Source: Ctena decussata (taxonomy: Eukaryota; Mollusca; Bivalvia; Lucinida; Lucinidae). Taken from it: a stretch of DNA of 64,000 nucleotides. The number at the start of each line of letters is the position of its first letter. Within the stretch, counting starts at the first letter, position 1. Under the pieces are notes generated by a model. That model was not told the DNA's origin and ran no database searches. It was given only the letters and a program-made list of their open reading frames with translations. This document shows positions 32,524 through 46,700 of the stretch, piece after piece. Both the position numbers and the translations under genes were made by a program. The stretch spans positions 5,649,501 to 5,713,500 of the forward strand of contig OZ022498.1 in the NCBI GenBank assembly GCA_963989385.1, written 5' to 3'.

Positions 32524-35500
32524 CTGCAACAGAATGAAATAGCAAATACTCTGGATTCTCCATCATTCTACTGAATTTGTGTTTGATATTTTTATAATTG
32601 TTCAAGTCGGGTTACTTCGGACAGAGGGTAAATTCGGATATACCATTGCAAACAGTAAAAATCCAGATGATACGGCTCATAATGAGCCGTCTCATCAGGA
32701 TTTTCACTGTTTGCCCACTTAATTTTGTTTTAAATCCAAACAACTGACATATAAAGAAAACAATATCACTGTCCGAATTATCCGCTGTCCAAATTTACCT
32801 GACTTTACCCTATTATACTAATATTTTTTGATAAACTAAGAAATAATGTCAAATGTCCGGGAACATATCATGACGTTTAATGCAACACCTTTTTCTCTGG
32901 TTTCATTTGGATTTGTTATTAAACTTATCATTAATGTGAAGCATCAAATATGCACAGAAGATACTTACAGAAATGTCCGGACCATCAAAAAGAGACCATT
33001 CTTTTCCCTTATACATTCGTTGGTCCCAGAATCCCCATAATAAAATACCTTCTACCGCGGGGTGGCTGAAAAGATTTAAACATTGCTTAATATGCCCCCA
33101 CTGTTAACAATGACATCCGATACAGAGTACTGAGATCATGCGGAGTTTGCATCTCTCGGCGGAGTTAATCCTCGACCGGTATGTTTAATATCGGTCGAGG
33201 ATAAAATCGACTGGTATATTTAATACCGGTTGAGGGTTGAATCCGCCGGGAGATTTTATTTGCTTTCACTTGCGCTATGTAGCTAGAGCTTCTCTGTCGG
33301 CGTTTGATTGAAAACATCAAGTAATAACGTAATCGATGGAGCAAATTAGATTATCTGCAAATAGAGGTAGTCTGCACCAGGTGCAAGAGGTAACACGATT
33401 CAAACGGTCTCCAGGAAGGAACGGTGAGATGCAAAAATATATCAAAAGTCTAAATTCTAATCATTCTGTAAGCAAAAAAAACCTAGAAACATGGTAACTA
33501 TCAGGGCCCCGCCTTTATGAAACTATTGATGACATTCAAGTCGTATAAGCCCGACCAGAAATAACAATACCAGCCTTCTATTATCATGTTGTTCCTTCAT
33601 ATTCAATATGTTGTTTGAAATTAAGTCTCTAGTAGTGTCATTAAGATATGGGCAAAATACACAATTATGATTGATTAAAGCATGGGAAACAACTCTGTGA
33701 GGCAGAAAACTGATGTTACCATTCTTGCATTCTGCACAACTTCAGATCATCTAATGATGCTTTATATTTGTACCAAGCTTTATAAGAATATCTTCAAAGG
33801 CTTTAAAGTTATACAGCAGGCAAGATTTCCATACCTAAAATAACAAAGGGAAGGTGTAGTTATGGTTCTTTTTCTCTGCACATTGTCTGATGATGTTTAT
33901 ATTTGTACCAAGTTTTGTGAAAATATCTTAAACAGTTTTAAAGTTAGAGAGCAAACACATTTTCTAGACTGTAAACTAGCAAGGGGAAAATTCTGTAAAA
34001 AATGTAGATGGAGTTACAGTTCTTATTCTCTGCACATTGTCTGATGATGCTTTATATTATGTACAAGTTTTATGAAAATATCATTGGTGGTTTTAAAGCT
34101 ATGGAGCGGACCTGATTTCAATATTTAAAATTACAAAGGGGCATAATTCAGTAAAAAATGTAGACAGAGTTAGGATGCTTGTTCTCTGCTCATTCCTTGA
34201 TGATGTTTTACATTTGTACCAAGTCTTGAGAAAATATCTCTAACTGATTCAGTTATGAACCGGACACGATTTCTGTACTCAAATTACAAAGGGGCATAAT
34301 TCAGTAAATAGTGTAGGCAGAGTTATGGTTCTTGTTCTCTGCATATTGACTGATGATGCTTTACATTTGTACCAAGTCTCATGAAAATATCTTTAAAGGT
34401 TTCAGAGTTATAGAGCGGACACAATGTCTGCACTCAAAATTTCAAAGGGGCATAATTCAGTAAATAATGTATGCAGAGTTATGGTCCTTGTTCACTGCAC
34501 ATCGTCTGATAATGCTTTACATTTGTACCAAGTCTCGTGAAAATATCTTTAATGATTTCAGAGTTATTGAGCGGACACAATTTCTGTACTCAAAATTTCA
34601 AAGGGGCATAATTCAGTAAAAAATGTAGGCAGAGTTATGGTTCTTGTTCTCTGCACATCGTCTGATGTTGCTTTACATTTGTACCAAGTCTCGTGAAAAT
34701 ATCTTTATTGGTTTCAGAGATATGGAGTGGACACGATTTCTGTACTCAAAATTTCAAAGGGGCATAATTCAGTAAAAATTGTAGGAAGAGTACCAAGTCT
34801 CGTGAAAATATCTTTATTGGTTTCAGAGATATGGAGTGGACACGATTTCTGTACTCAAAATTTCAAAGGGGTATAATTCAGTAAAAATTGTAGGAAGAGT
34901 TATGGTTCTTGTTCTCTGCACATCGTCTGATGATGCTTTACATTTGTACGAAGTCTCGTGAAAATATCTTTAACGGTTTCAAAGTTATGGAGCGGACACG
35001 ATTTCTGTACTCAAAATTTCAAAGGGGCATAATTCAGTAAAAATTGTAGGAAGAGTTATGGTTCTTGTTCTCTGCACATCGTCTGATGATGCTTTACATT
35101 TGTATCAAGTCTCGTGAAAATATATCTAACGGTTTTAGAGTTATTGAGCGGACACGAAATGATGACGGACGGACAGACGGACGGACAGACGGACGGACAA
35201 GGTGATTACTATAGGGCCTCCTCAGACTTCGTCTGGCGGGGCCCTAAAAAGAAAAAAAGACAAGAAAAACTAATAATAATCCAAATAAACATCTCATGAT
35301 ATTGACAAGCAAACATGTTGAGTTAGCCCTGACATCAAAAGTGATCATAAAGGGAGGGTGACTATATGAAACCTAACGAAAAAGTAAATAGGAAAATTCT
35401 CAGGAACTGACACAACTCAATCCCAGATACCACCTAAGACACCATGTGGGAAAAAGACAACAGAAAATTAGTCACCATCAAAGACATTATCAGCGGCAGC

Positions 35501-37744
35501 CATGTGAACAGCCTATATGTACTTCAGTTTCAGTAACAATGTAGGTCGTAACTCAAAAGGCGACAAGTAACGGATTCCATAGGAAACTGTGTAGTATGTA
35601 CCTAAAGTAGAGAGTCATTAGGTCTTCTAGAACTTCGGCTTTCATTGTGTTGTTGTTCTCCGCTACGGTTAGCTCCGTTATCCAGATAGGGAGGCCAGCT
35701 TCTGCTACTAGATCCAGTCTCGCCTGCAACGATTGACAAATTAAAGTAGGGCCTTTAGTCAAACATGTAGTTTAGGCATTTTTGATGGTATAAATTTGGT
35801 CAATCAATTTCAAAAATATCATATAAACCTTTGGTTGGTTTCAGAAGCTCCGAAATCACGTAGGAAACTTTACAATAAAGTTTTCCTATGTGACTTCGGA
35901 GCCACTGAAACGTAAAGTTTCCCTATGTGACTTCGGAGCTACTGAAACCAACCAACCAGCATTTTCTTCTTGAATGTCCTATGCATATGGCATAATAGCA
36001 CTTATATTAACTTACGGCGGGAAATAATAAGATCTATTTTCTCTGTCTAATTTTTGGTGGCCAAGCACTATTGTTCCACACCTTCAGAGAAGCGCGGTGG
36101 CTCAGTGGTTAGTGCACTTGACTCTGAAGTCAGAGGTCGTGGGTTCGAGCCTCACCCGAGGTGAAATCTTCCTATGTCCGAACGCGTTTTTCTAGCATCA
36201 TTTGCAGGGATGATGCTAACAAGTGTGCCGTCCTTCGGATCGGGACGTTAACTGGAGGCCCCCTGTGCAGGGAGAATCATCCCCTGTGCAGGTTAAAGAT
36301 CCCTACTATAGCTACATGGCTATATGTAGGCTTTCATCCTGCAACACCGGAGTGTACAAAAGTACACCGTCTGTGTCCCCTTCTGGGGTTAAGGCGTAAA
36401 TGGAAAAAGGAAAAAATGGTATATGTTGGATCTTTTTCGGCTTTTTCGGCTTTATCCGTATAACCTTAGTATTGACCTACATTTTAAGTATTTCATTAGT
36501 CAATATAAATACACCCAGGATTTTGATGTAAGTAGCTTACTTTCGCTTTCTCTTTCTACTTTCAGTTTCATTTGACTGTTGGCCTATAAACCGAGTCGTG
36601 ATGACTAGATATTTCGGTCCAAATCCCTGTTTGCCAAAGAACACATTTCGCCTGTTATGTCGCCCATGTAAAATGTAAAACCAACAAGATAACTTAATTG
36701 AGACAGAAATCGAAGACGAAATTAAATACTTGTTGCTGGCTTAGTTGTTGATGTTACACTTTTAAGGTCATATATGGGGCGGTAAGCCAATCAATCCTCA
36801 TTGTTATGTGCAACACAGGCAGACCCAAATCAAAATTCAACAGCATTTCCGAAATCGAAACTCCAACACCAACAACATTTCCGAAATCGAAACACCAACA
36901 CCAACAACAAATATGCGTTCCAACATGCGCATCCGTACAATCTTATCAGCACATTCGATATCTTACATGTACATGTACCTGACTCATACATATTACAATA
37001 CACACTTCTATTTAATCTAGGAGCCGAATATCTTTTTTTTAAAGATATTTCTTGTTTATCTTTAAATTATTATTATGCCTCATTATAATTTAAGACATCA
37101 GACAGTTTTGGATAACGTATTCAGTTGTTTTGTTTTGATGAAGGCAGTTACCTACCTTCACTAACGTCATGTCCAGCCCCTTAGCTTTTACATGACTCTG
37201 TATACCTATTCCATGTATAGGACTATTTGCCTCTTTGAAAAGTTTGGCCTGGTGTTTCAGAGCCTGAAAATGAAAATCATCTTTTATTAGGTGAGAGAGA
37301 AGTCGAGAGAAGAGCAAATAAGGTTAATTACGAATATACTTCCAGATCGAGGTTGGTATGCTGAACGTCAAATGAAATGTCCACAAGTTTACGGCACTGT
37401 CGTTTAAACAAGCCCAAATTGATTATTGCATGACTTTCATTTTCACCTTAACATAGTACACGATGACACTGTTATGATTTCAATACACAACAAAAGAAGT
37501 ATCTCACGTTTTCAAACAACATGAACTCTACTGTAAGATAATCCTGTTTCTGTTGAAAAATGGAAGTAGATTATTGATGTTAAAGTTAAATTTTTGTGTA
37601 TACCTTCTTGAAACCTAACTTTGGGCGATTTGCTTTTCAAGAACTAAATACTCCACCGAAACAAAATTAATTGTGGCATACTTCTTCCGGATAAAGGGAT
37701 ACTCAGTCGCATGTAATTGTCTCTCCTTGAGAATGCAGGAGAGT

Positions 37745-37779
<35 letters not shown>

Positions 37780-40700
37780 TAAAGTTTGCACCCCCCCCAA
37801 CGTCAGAAAAGTGTTCGTTTTCATATTTACAGTTTTATGGATATTGCAAGCTTTAGGCATTCGTTTCCTAAAAACTCACGAACTCTTCAAACCATTATGA
37901 CAAAGCACAAACATGTTTCTACTTACGCAAAGGTTTATGTATACTGTGTAGACTTTTTTTTCGCCGATGTAGTTCTTAGTCCATTCATGCCCCACACTGG
38001 CCCTTGTTTCAAGCTTTGGCAGAACTGTTTTGTTTCAAACTTAAAGTACACTGTTTAAGATTCATTAAATGATGTATCGGCTAAAGCCCCAATAGAAAAA
38101 GCACATAAGAGACTCACCATAGCTCTGTCGCTGTATTCAAGAATCCCGAAATCGTTTAAGAAAAGCTTTGGATGTGAATCGAGGGCATTGACGTCATTGA
38201 ACATCTCCATGGTAACGTTCGCTTTTCCTGTTTGCTGTTCATACCAGTCGCCATGTAGATTTTCGTTGTTAATGTCCCAGTGATCTAACCTAGATGAAAA
38301 ATAAATAAATAAACAGATTCTAATAAAAAAAGACAAAACAGTATAAAGAAACGAACATGGCAGACACAGTCAAGTTTAATTAAGAAGTGTCCACTAATGA
38401 TGTGTGGAGAAAGGTCACCCAGCAGGAAAATGACGTTTAAAATGACGTCGTACTGACGTCGATGCGACGTAATGACGTCGCATCGACGTTAGTACGACGT
38501 CGTTTTGACGTCACGTGCCTGCTGGGTGAGTTGTTAAGCGCGAGTGATGTACCTAATTACATCTGGCAGACAGTCTTATGATCTAGAATGACATACCACA
38601 CTCCCTTGCTCCCATGATGTCAATACAAGATACAAGAGTACCTGCAAGTACGTTTTGAAGATTGAAGAGGCGCCGTAATCAAGTGGTTAGACGCTTGGCT
38701 GTAGCGCAGGTCAAAGGTTCGAATTCCAAAGAGTTAATGATTGAAAAATACACACTCTGCCAACCTTATAATGCATGTACATGTTAAACTCTTTCGACTC
38801 AGGGAAGATTAAAGGCAGCAAAAGGAGAGGGCGGGGCGAAAGAGGCGAAGGGCATAATAATGGTGCATGATATAGGAATATTATGAAAAATTCTTCGTTT
38901 GTCCAGTCGTTCTGGCTTCCAAGGTAGACCCGGATATATGCAAATATTTTCTCTTGGGAAATATTTCCTCCTGAGAAATAATAGTTTTATGTAGCTTAAT
39001 AATGTATTTTCCTAGCTAATTATGTTATATAACAAACTAAACACCAGCCTCGACGTCAATAGGACGTTGTTTAAATACGTTCAGTTCACTGAATTACAGT
39101 ATGGCATGGTGATGCGTTATAACGTAAAGAATGTCATGGGACACTTGAAATAATCAGCGTCATTTTCCTAAAATCGGATAGTTTGGTTGTTCAATGCAGT
39201 AATGTGTCCAAAAGATGCAGATGGGAGGACAAACAGTGTAGAGCCTGATCAGATTGCTCCTTAGGAGCAGTCTGCACTGGGTCTGCACTGTTTCTTCAGA
39301 CCTCTCTGTCCCAATACTGAGAATTTTCACGGTACATACATTCCTTTGGTTTGTTCCACCACGCCATAGAGATGCTCCCTCATAGCCAGCACCAGCTCAG
39401 AGTGGGTCAGGGTATGTTTCCACTGCTGTTGCATATACCAAGGACCCAAAAATACAGCATGACCCCTAACTGGGAACCTGGAAAGATATTCACATTCAGT
39501 TTGGCATAATTTATTATATATGAGCATTGAAAGAAGTTTTACATACCGCAGGATGTCCCAGAAGTAACTGTCAGGGAAGTGAAAGGTATTGAAAATTAAT
39601 TTTATGCGTTGTGAAATAATAAAATAAGTATCTTTAAAAGGTTTAAGAATTTTAAAATCAGTTTTATTGGCAATGGTTGATTTCAAGAAATTTCCCTACC
39701 CCATCACGAGGTTATTCAGAGCCTGAGTCCAGTGCCGGGGTGTCCTAGTGATTTGGATAATAGTAGGGCAAGGGCCTACTGTGCTTGCAGTATGTGCGGG
39801 TGAGGGTTGTTTTGGACATATCATCTCTTCTTTCTCCCTCTCTTGGAGAGACGGCCCGATATGGACTGAAATACTGTCTCAAAGGGCCGTTGAACCCGAA
39901 ATAACCAACCAAACAACTTGAGCCTGCGTGTATACCCTTTCACATTATTAGGCGTCAGGGGCAATGCATATAAATTGTATACGATATATAAATATATTAA
40001 ATACTGACGATTAAACTGACCATGCCATATGTAACCTGCCTTCAGTAGAAGATTCCGAAACATCGGTGCAGTCTTAATATATCGACGTATTTGCTATCCA
40101 AGAATGAATCAATACTGGTTTCTCAGGGTCCATTGATATATTTTGAGATTATTCTTTGATATTTTTATTCTCCATGACACATGTTATGACCCCTTATAAG
40201 AAGCATCTCACCGAGGCGGTTATGGTTTGGGGCCACAGCGTATATTTTTATGGAGAAGTAGGAAAAAAATACATGCCAACATCTGAATATATATAGAAAA
40301 TTTAAAGCAGTACTTTATCAACGCACGCAGTTATTATTATGTATCATGACTATTATGTAAGTTGTATGCCATAGGGTGTATGAAGTAAATATAAATAAAG
40401 TATAATATGCATATGGACGATTTTGAGAACATATGTAAAATTGTAGTGCTTACCCTTTAGCCCGGAGAGCTTTTATTGCTGCTAAAGCAGGTTGGTAATT
40501 GATTTGTCCCTATAAAACAGAAAAAAATATATACATCACTATTCATATATATTCTGCGCAAAGTAAAAATCGGTACAATTCCGGAATTGTCCTGCGCAAG
40601 TAGGAATTCTCACTTTGTGTAACAATTCCGGAATTGTGCCGGTACAATTCTAGAACTGCGCAAGGGATTCGGTTGGTTTACTGAACAGGTAAATATCTCT

Positions 40701-43700
40701 GCGCAAAGTGAGAATCTTCAGAACTAAGTGAGAATCTAATGTTTTATTGAAAGAGAAATACAAAATGTATGGAAATGATAAAAAAAAATATTGCTAAAAA
40801 ACTGAAATGACGATTTTTTTTTCTTTTCTCTTTTTTCCTCTTTAAATATTTGCATTAGTGTATCGTTAAGAAATTAACTAAAAAATCTTCCATTAACTTC
40901 TATACCTACTTCTCCTTTTCAGTTTTTTTTTTCTTTTCTTCTTAGTCGTTGTTATTCTTCTAATTCTCATAACGTTGTTCTCTAAGGGAACGGACCCATA
41001 GTAATCTAAAACTAATCATTATTCCCACTTTGTTCCCGATTCCCACGATGCGCAGAGACAATTCCGGAATTGTCTTGCGCAAGGTAAGAATTCCCACTTT
41101 GCGCAACAAAAACCTTGCGCAGTATAATTCCGGTACCGAGTCTTACTTTGCGCATAACATCTACTGCAGCTGCGAGTCGTATATTCCGAAATAAATACTA
41201 TGGACATTTATATGTTTTAATGAATATCTGTAATAGTATCCAAACTTGTGGTTGGCGGAATTATGAAGTCATTTTTTCACAGACTCTCTGTGCACTCACT
41301 GTTTAATGTTTCCTCATTCCTTCTCTTTCTCTCCCTCTCTCCCTCCCTCCACTGACCACCCCTCCCATTTCCGGGCCAGTAAAACTATGGCAGTAGCTAC
41401 TCTTACCCTAGTCGGTTCTATTTTCCTCCATTTAAGAGCATTTTCCAGCACCGCCCAATTAAAATTGTTATAGAATACTTGTTGGTATTTGCTGTAGCTC
41501 GAGTTAACAATGGCGTCCGCTTGTACGGCTGACCCGAAAGGAAACTCGTGGCCTGTTTGTATCAACTGAAAGAAAAGTCAACCTTTAACATGTTACACCT
41601 AATAGAGATGAGATTGGCATTTTTTCGATCGTCTCACTGTTTGCCATTTTCCTCAGTATAAACTCCTGCCCCTCTCTGAAATAATGCGTATATTGGTCCA
41701 ATTCCTGAAAATTCAGCGGGTTAAGGGTTACATTTTTAGGTTAAGTAAGGAAATATAACGCGCACAATACTTTGGAATAGAATAAAATATCTGTATTCAA
41801 CCGAGGAATCACAGTGGATGAATCGAGTCATTCTACAAAAGATGAGGAATTCCTGTCCCTCAACTAAATACTTGTATACATTTTTTCCATTTCAAGTATC
41901 TTGCCTTTGGTAGTATGTTTTAATTTATGTGTCCAAATATCTAACATTTACGACAGTGACTGAGCTAGTTAAGGCAGTTGTTGATATTTCTTTCTAAAGA
42001 AATTAAGAGTTACCCCCCTTATATTTGCTTGTCCCACTGCAAACTAGTGAAAGTTGAACTTCAGTTTGACAAAAAGTGCTAATACAAACAAAACAAATAG
42101 AGGCATGATGAAAGTCTGTGACAGAAACCTACCAATGACAGAAGCGTCGTGTACCCATTGGTTTTGATTTGAAGCCGTGTCAAGTTTGTTTTGGTGTGTC
42201 CTGCAGTTTGTGTCATCCCTGTTACCGCAGTTGCAGTTGTAGTTTAGACAGAGTTACTACCCATGAAAATGACCTTGCACTGGACTTTTGTGAGGTAAGG
42301 AGCGCCAATTTTATGAAAACATTAAATTATTTTATGCAAAGTTTGCTTAAAGGTAAATATGAAACAATTATCTAAATTAAGTAGTGAGTAAGACAGGTAA
42401 TTTGTCATCCCTGTTACCCACCTTTCTATAAAAATAAAAAGCTGCAAATAAAACAAAATACAAACACTGAAAAAGTATGATAGACATCAATATTGTTGTG
42501 TAAATTTTTTTCAAGTTTTTGCCTCCAGAAAGCAAAATAAGTGTGAGTTTGCATACTTTTTGTCATTCCTGTTACTGTCATCCCTGTTACTGTCATCTCT
42601 GTTACCCACCATAGGTAACAGGAATGACACTTTAAATTTAATTATATATGTAAAATATGAAAGATGATGTGTTTGACATTTATAGTTCTTTCAACTAGAC
42701 TAATTTGAATATGCCATTTCTTTTACAGAACATTATAAGCGGCATGTAATAGCCTGTTGTTGGCCGCGGTAACAGGGATGACACATGTCCACAGAATAAG
42801 TAACAGGGGTGACATATTCATAGTACACTTTTATCAGGTTGAATCATATTTTACATAAAGAAGGCATCTGCTAATGTTTGGGAAGATCTGTCGAATTTTC
42901 AGCATTTTATGCGAATTTTTGTCTTTGCCTCAAAGCAGTGATTATCACCACCTTAAAGGTGAACTGAACAGTCACTCTGAGCCTTTAAGAGCTCATTTTA
43001 TCCAAAACATATTTACCAGATTTCTACTTCACTGTAAGTCGGGTTACAAGTTACTTTTGGTATTTTAACATCTTTCAGTTTAGCTGTCATTCTTGGTACG
43101 GAATATCATTTATATTGTCGTTTATGTTACTGCTGAAAATTATTGTTGTCATTCCTGTTACCAAATGTCATTCCTGTTACCAGTCAACTTTTGCTTAATA
43201 TATAAATTAATCCAATGTTCTGCTGTTGCATTTATTTACCAATTTGAAAGTCGATGCCTGCAGCTACCTTTTGCAGAAAATGAACATACTCATCCTACAA
43301 TTTCTCAAAATAGATTTGATGGCATTTGTCTTAAAACGTCTTGTTTCAGTAAAATAATAAGTTATTGATTATATTATTAGTATCAAATAATTTTTCGTCT
43401 GAACAAGTTTGTAAACGTGGAGGTCTAAACAGGAACTTTTTAATTCGAAAGAAGAAAATAACTACAATAATTATGTCATTTAGGAAATAAGGTTTCTTGT
43501 TGTGGTAACAGGAATGACATTTTAAAACCAGGACAGCAATCAAAATAAGCCAACATGTATTTCTAAGCAGATTCTGTTGTCTAAATTAATGGTTTATTGT
43601 TGTTAAATATTCAGAGTTGAGATTAAAATAAAACAAATCAAAATCAGTTGTGTTATTTTTTGCAAAACAAAAAAGCCCAAATTCCTTCATTTTTGTAGAA

Positions 43701-46700
43701 TGACTCATATACGACGTTTGGACAACGTCTACCCGATGTTTATAAAACCTCCAAAACGTTAGATCAACTTTGGTTAGACGTCGTTCCAATTTTGTGTGCC
43801 CACTGAGATGAAATATTATCCTGATTAAATAGAATTAGGAGCTACACTTGAACGCGTATTTTGCAAAGTGTTGATAAAGTATATATTTGAAATTAAATCT
43901 TTACAAAATTCCGCTACCAGGTTGTAAGTACATATAACTCCAATTCCCAGCTGTCCTACGGCCACTAGGCTACGGGAAACCTTTAACTTTTAACCTTTTA
44001 TGAATCTGGCTCAAGCAGATTCTATGCGAGCTGTCTTATGTTAAGTGGACCACATGACCAGATTTTGTTTTCGCTTTCAGTGTGTGGGGATTCTAATTCC
44101 AAAAACTTTTTCTTCCGTTTCTTCCGACAGGTAAAACGCTTTTAAGTGAAAAATATCAGAGGTTCAGTGTATTTTATTGCACGAATTTACATTTTACATC
44201 TTCTGCAGACGTTTAGAAATGCAATCCTGAAAAGCCCTTACATCATTATTGTTGTGTAAGGCAAAGACAAAAGATGTCCCGATGAAAACTACCCAATTTC
44301 AGGTACCAACAGCAAAGAATATAGGCTGCAGTTCGATCACAATCTTTCCTGTTATATTAACAACCATACTCCTGCAGGCTCATAGCGCTGACACTGCAGG
44401 GACATGTACACAACGCTGAAACTGTATTGAATCAACGTTGATTCGACTTCATGGTGTTGAATCATTGTTGATTCGATGTTATTTCAACCTTGTGTACATA
44501 CTGTGGTGGATTCTTTGGCATCTAAATAAAAAGAAATGGCTTGAATCAGGCAACTCAGACCACGGAATAATTTAAATCTCTTTTTTTGCATATGTCCTTT
44601 TCATAGGGATGAAGCTCATAATATCGTATTACTCTAATAAACGCTCCTGCTCTAATGAACATCCCCTGCCTCTATTCCGAAAGTAATGTTACATTACCTT
44701 GCATAAATTTGTTTGCTTGTTTGGATGAGGTAGCTCTTTGACATGGGGTCTACCCTGAAAGGAAAGACTTTGCTCCTAGTGGAGCGAATTATTTCTTGTA
44801 AGAGTCGACTCTTCTGAGGAGGGAGACAAAATAGTAGAGTTGCTTCCTCTCAAAGTACATCCATTCACTGTCTGTTAGAGGTATTTTGGCAATGGCTGAA
44901 TTACTACATTTTAATAACGACTCCTTTCGTAAATTGCAACGCCCCCGGGGTGTTTAATAGGAATGATACGATATTTATTTTATTTACCTCAACTTCAGTA
45001 TCATTTCTTGAATTGCCACCAACCACACTAGAGACAACGCTGAAATAACCATAAAATATTTATAAAATAGTTCAGCATCAATAAGTATATACCAGTGGGC
45101 AAGCAACGTTATAACAATGTCCTCCTAATGTCGTTCTAACATCACGAATTGATACGATGTTTGCTCAGCAAGATGTGCCCTCTGGTATCATTTTTTTTTG
45201 GTTAGTATCAAAATTCATGAATATATAAATATATGGAGGATCAGAGTAGTTTGTGCCTAAACTATTTTGATAATTTTTATATTTGTGCATATTTTATTCG
45301 CCGTATTTTTCTATGGCTACAGAATGGCAACACGGATCAGAATTGAATCATATAGTGTGCATTTAGAATTCAGAGCTAAAGATAAGTAAACTAGACTGAT
45401 TACAAATTCAAAGACATGCGATTCCACTTAAGGAAGTGGATACTTTGACGCTAGTCGCAAATCCGGTTTGCATTGATCAGAAAATTCGTGTGACATACTT
45501 GCTCTGAATATGGTATTGTTTCTCGGTCTCTACAAGCACATATATACCGTATACAATGTAATTTTCGCGGTGTTCCATTTTTCGCGGTATTTCGCGGTCA
45601 CTTAGAAACCGCGAATATTAAAATCGCAAAATAATTTCCTGTTTCTAACAAAATATCTTCTGTAGACACAATGTTCATATATTTTAGTTCTGTTTGCTTC
45701 GGTAATTGCTGGTACTTTTTACTTGAGCCAGTTCTTTCATTAACCTGCGGCAGGGCTGCCGCAGGTTAATGAACGAACTGGCTCATGAGAAAAAGAAGAA
45801 GTTTTGCTTTTCAAGCATGCTGCTAACCGCGAAAATTAAAAATCGCGAAAATTAATGTCTATGTTTTGACCCTTTACCGCGAAAATTTGAACCCGCGAAA
45901 ATTACCGCGTATACGGTATATCACCTGATAGTTAAATCTGCTTTCCGAAGTTGATCTATTCTTGAGTTTGCCTCGTCTCGCCAGTGAGGAACGACTATCA
46001 CTTCAGTCAGGCTCATGTCGTCCACCAGGTATGAAACAGTGGACGTGGGGGTCCAGTTGCCAAGGTTTAGATACTTCTCCAAACCTAAGCCGGGAGGTGT
46101 CCAAGGAATACTTGTTCCATTCACTTGTACGTAAACATGACAAAATTGTTGGCCTGGTACAAATATAAAGAAATACGGTAAATGAAATAAAGAAAACTAT
46201 GTGCCTGTAACTAAAACTCGTGCTGCATATTTTGCTAGTGATATTTTTTTCTGTTTATATTGTCAGTTGGTTCGTTTATATAACGGGATCGTCGGATCGG
46301 ACGATGGTGATAAGAAACTTTCAGTGTCTGGGAGTCCTACTAATTTGGATTATAAAGGAGCAAGGGCCAACTGTGCTTGCAGCAGGTGCGAAATGGGGTC
46401 ATTTTGTATTTTTTACTCTCGTCTATCCTACTTTTTTCCCTCTCTGGATGACCGTTCGATATAGACTGAAATACTGTCTAAAAGGGTCGATTAACCACAA
46501 AACAACCAACCAACCGTTTATAGAAGTTTCGAAAATGATTATAAATCTAAGTTGCTATTATTATTGTCACCTTTTATTGTGATGTTAGTTTGTTCTTCTG
46601 GTTTTTAACAGATTATGACCTAGATTCTATATATCATTTTTATCTCCTTGAAAAATGGTTCTCCGTATTGTGTGACTATTGAAAAGATCACCCAAATCAA

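Noticed and set aside
36090..36165. Functional tRNA gene
   Set aside because: The tRNA-like head is followed directly by a SINE body; the stems are imperfect.
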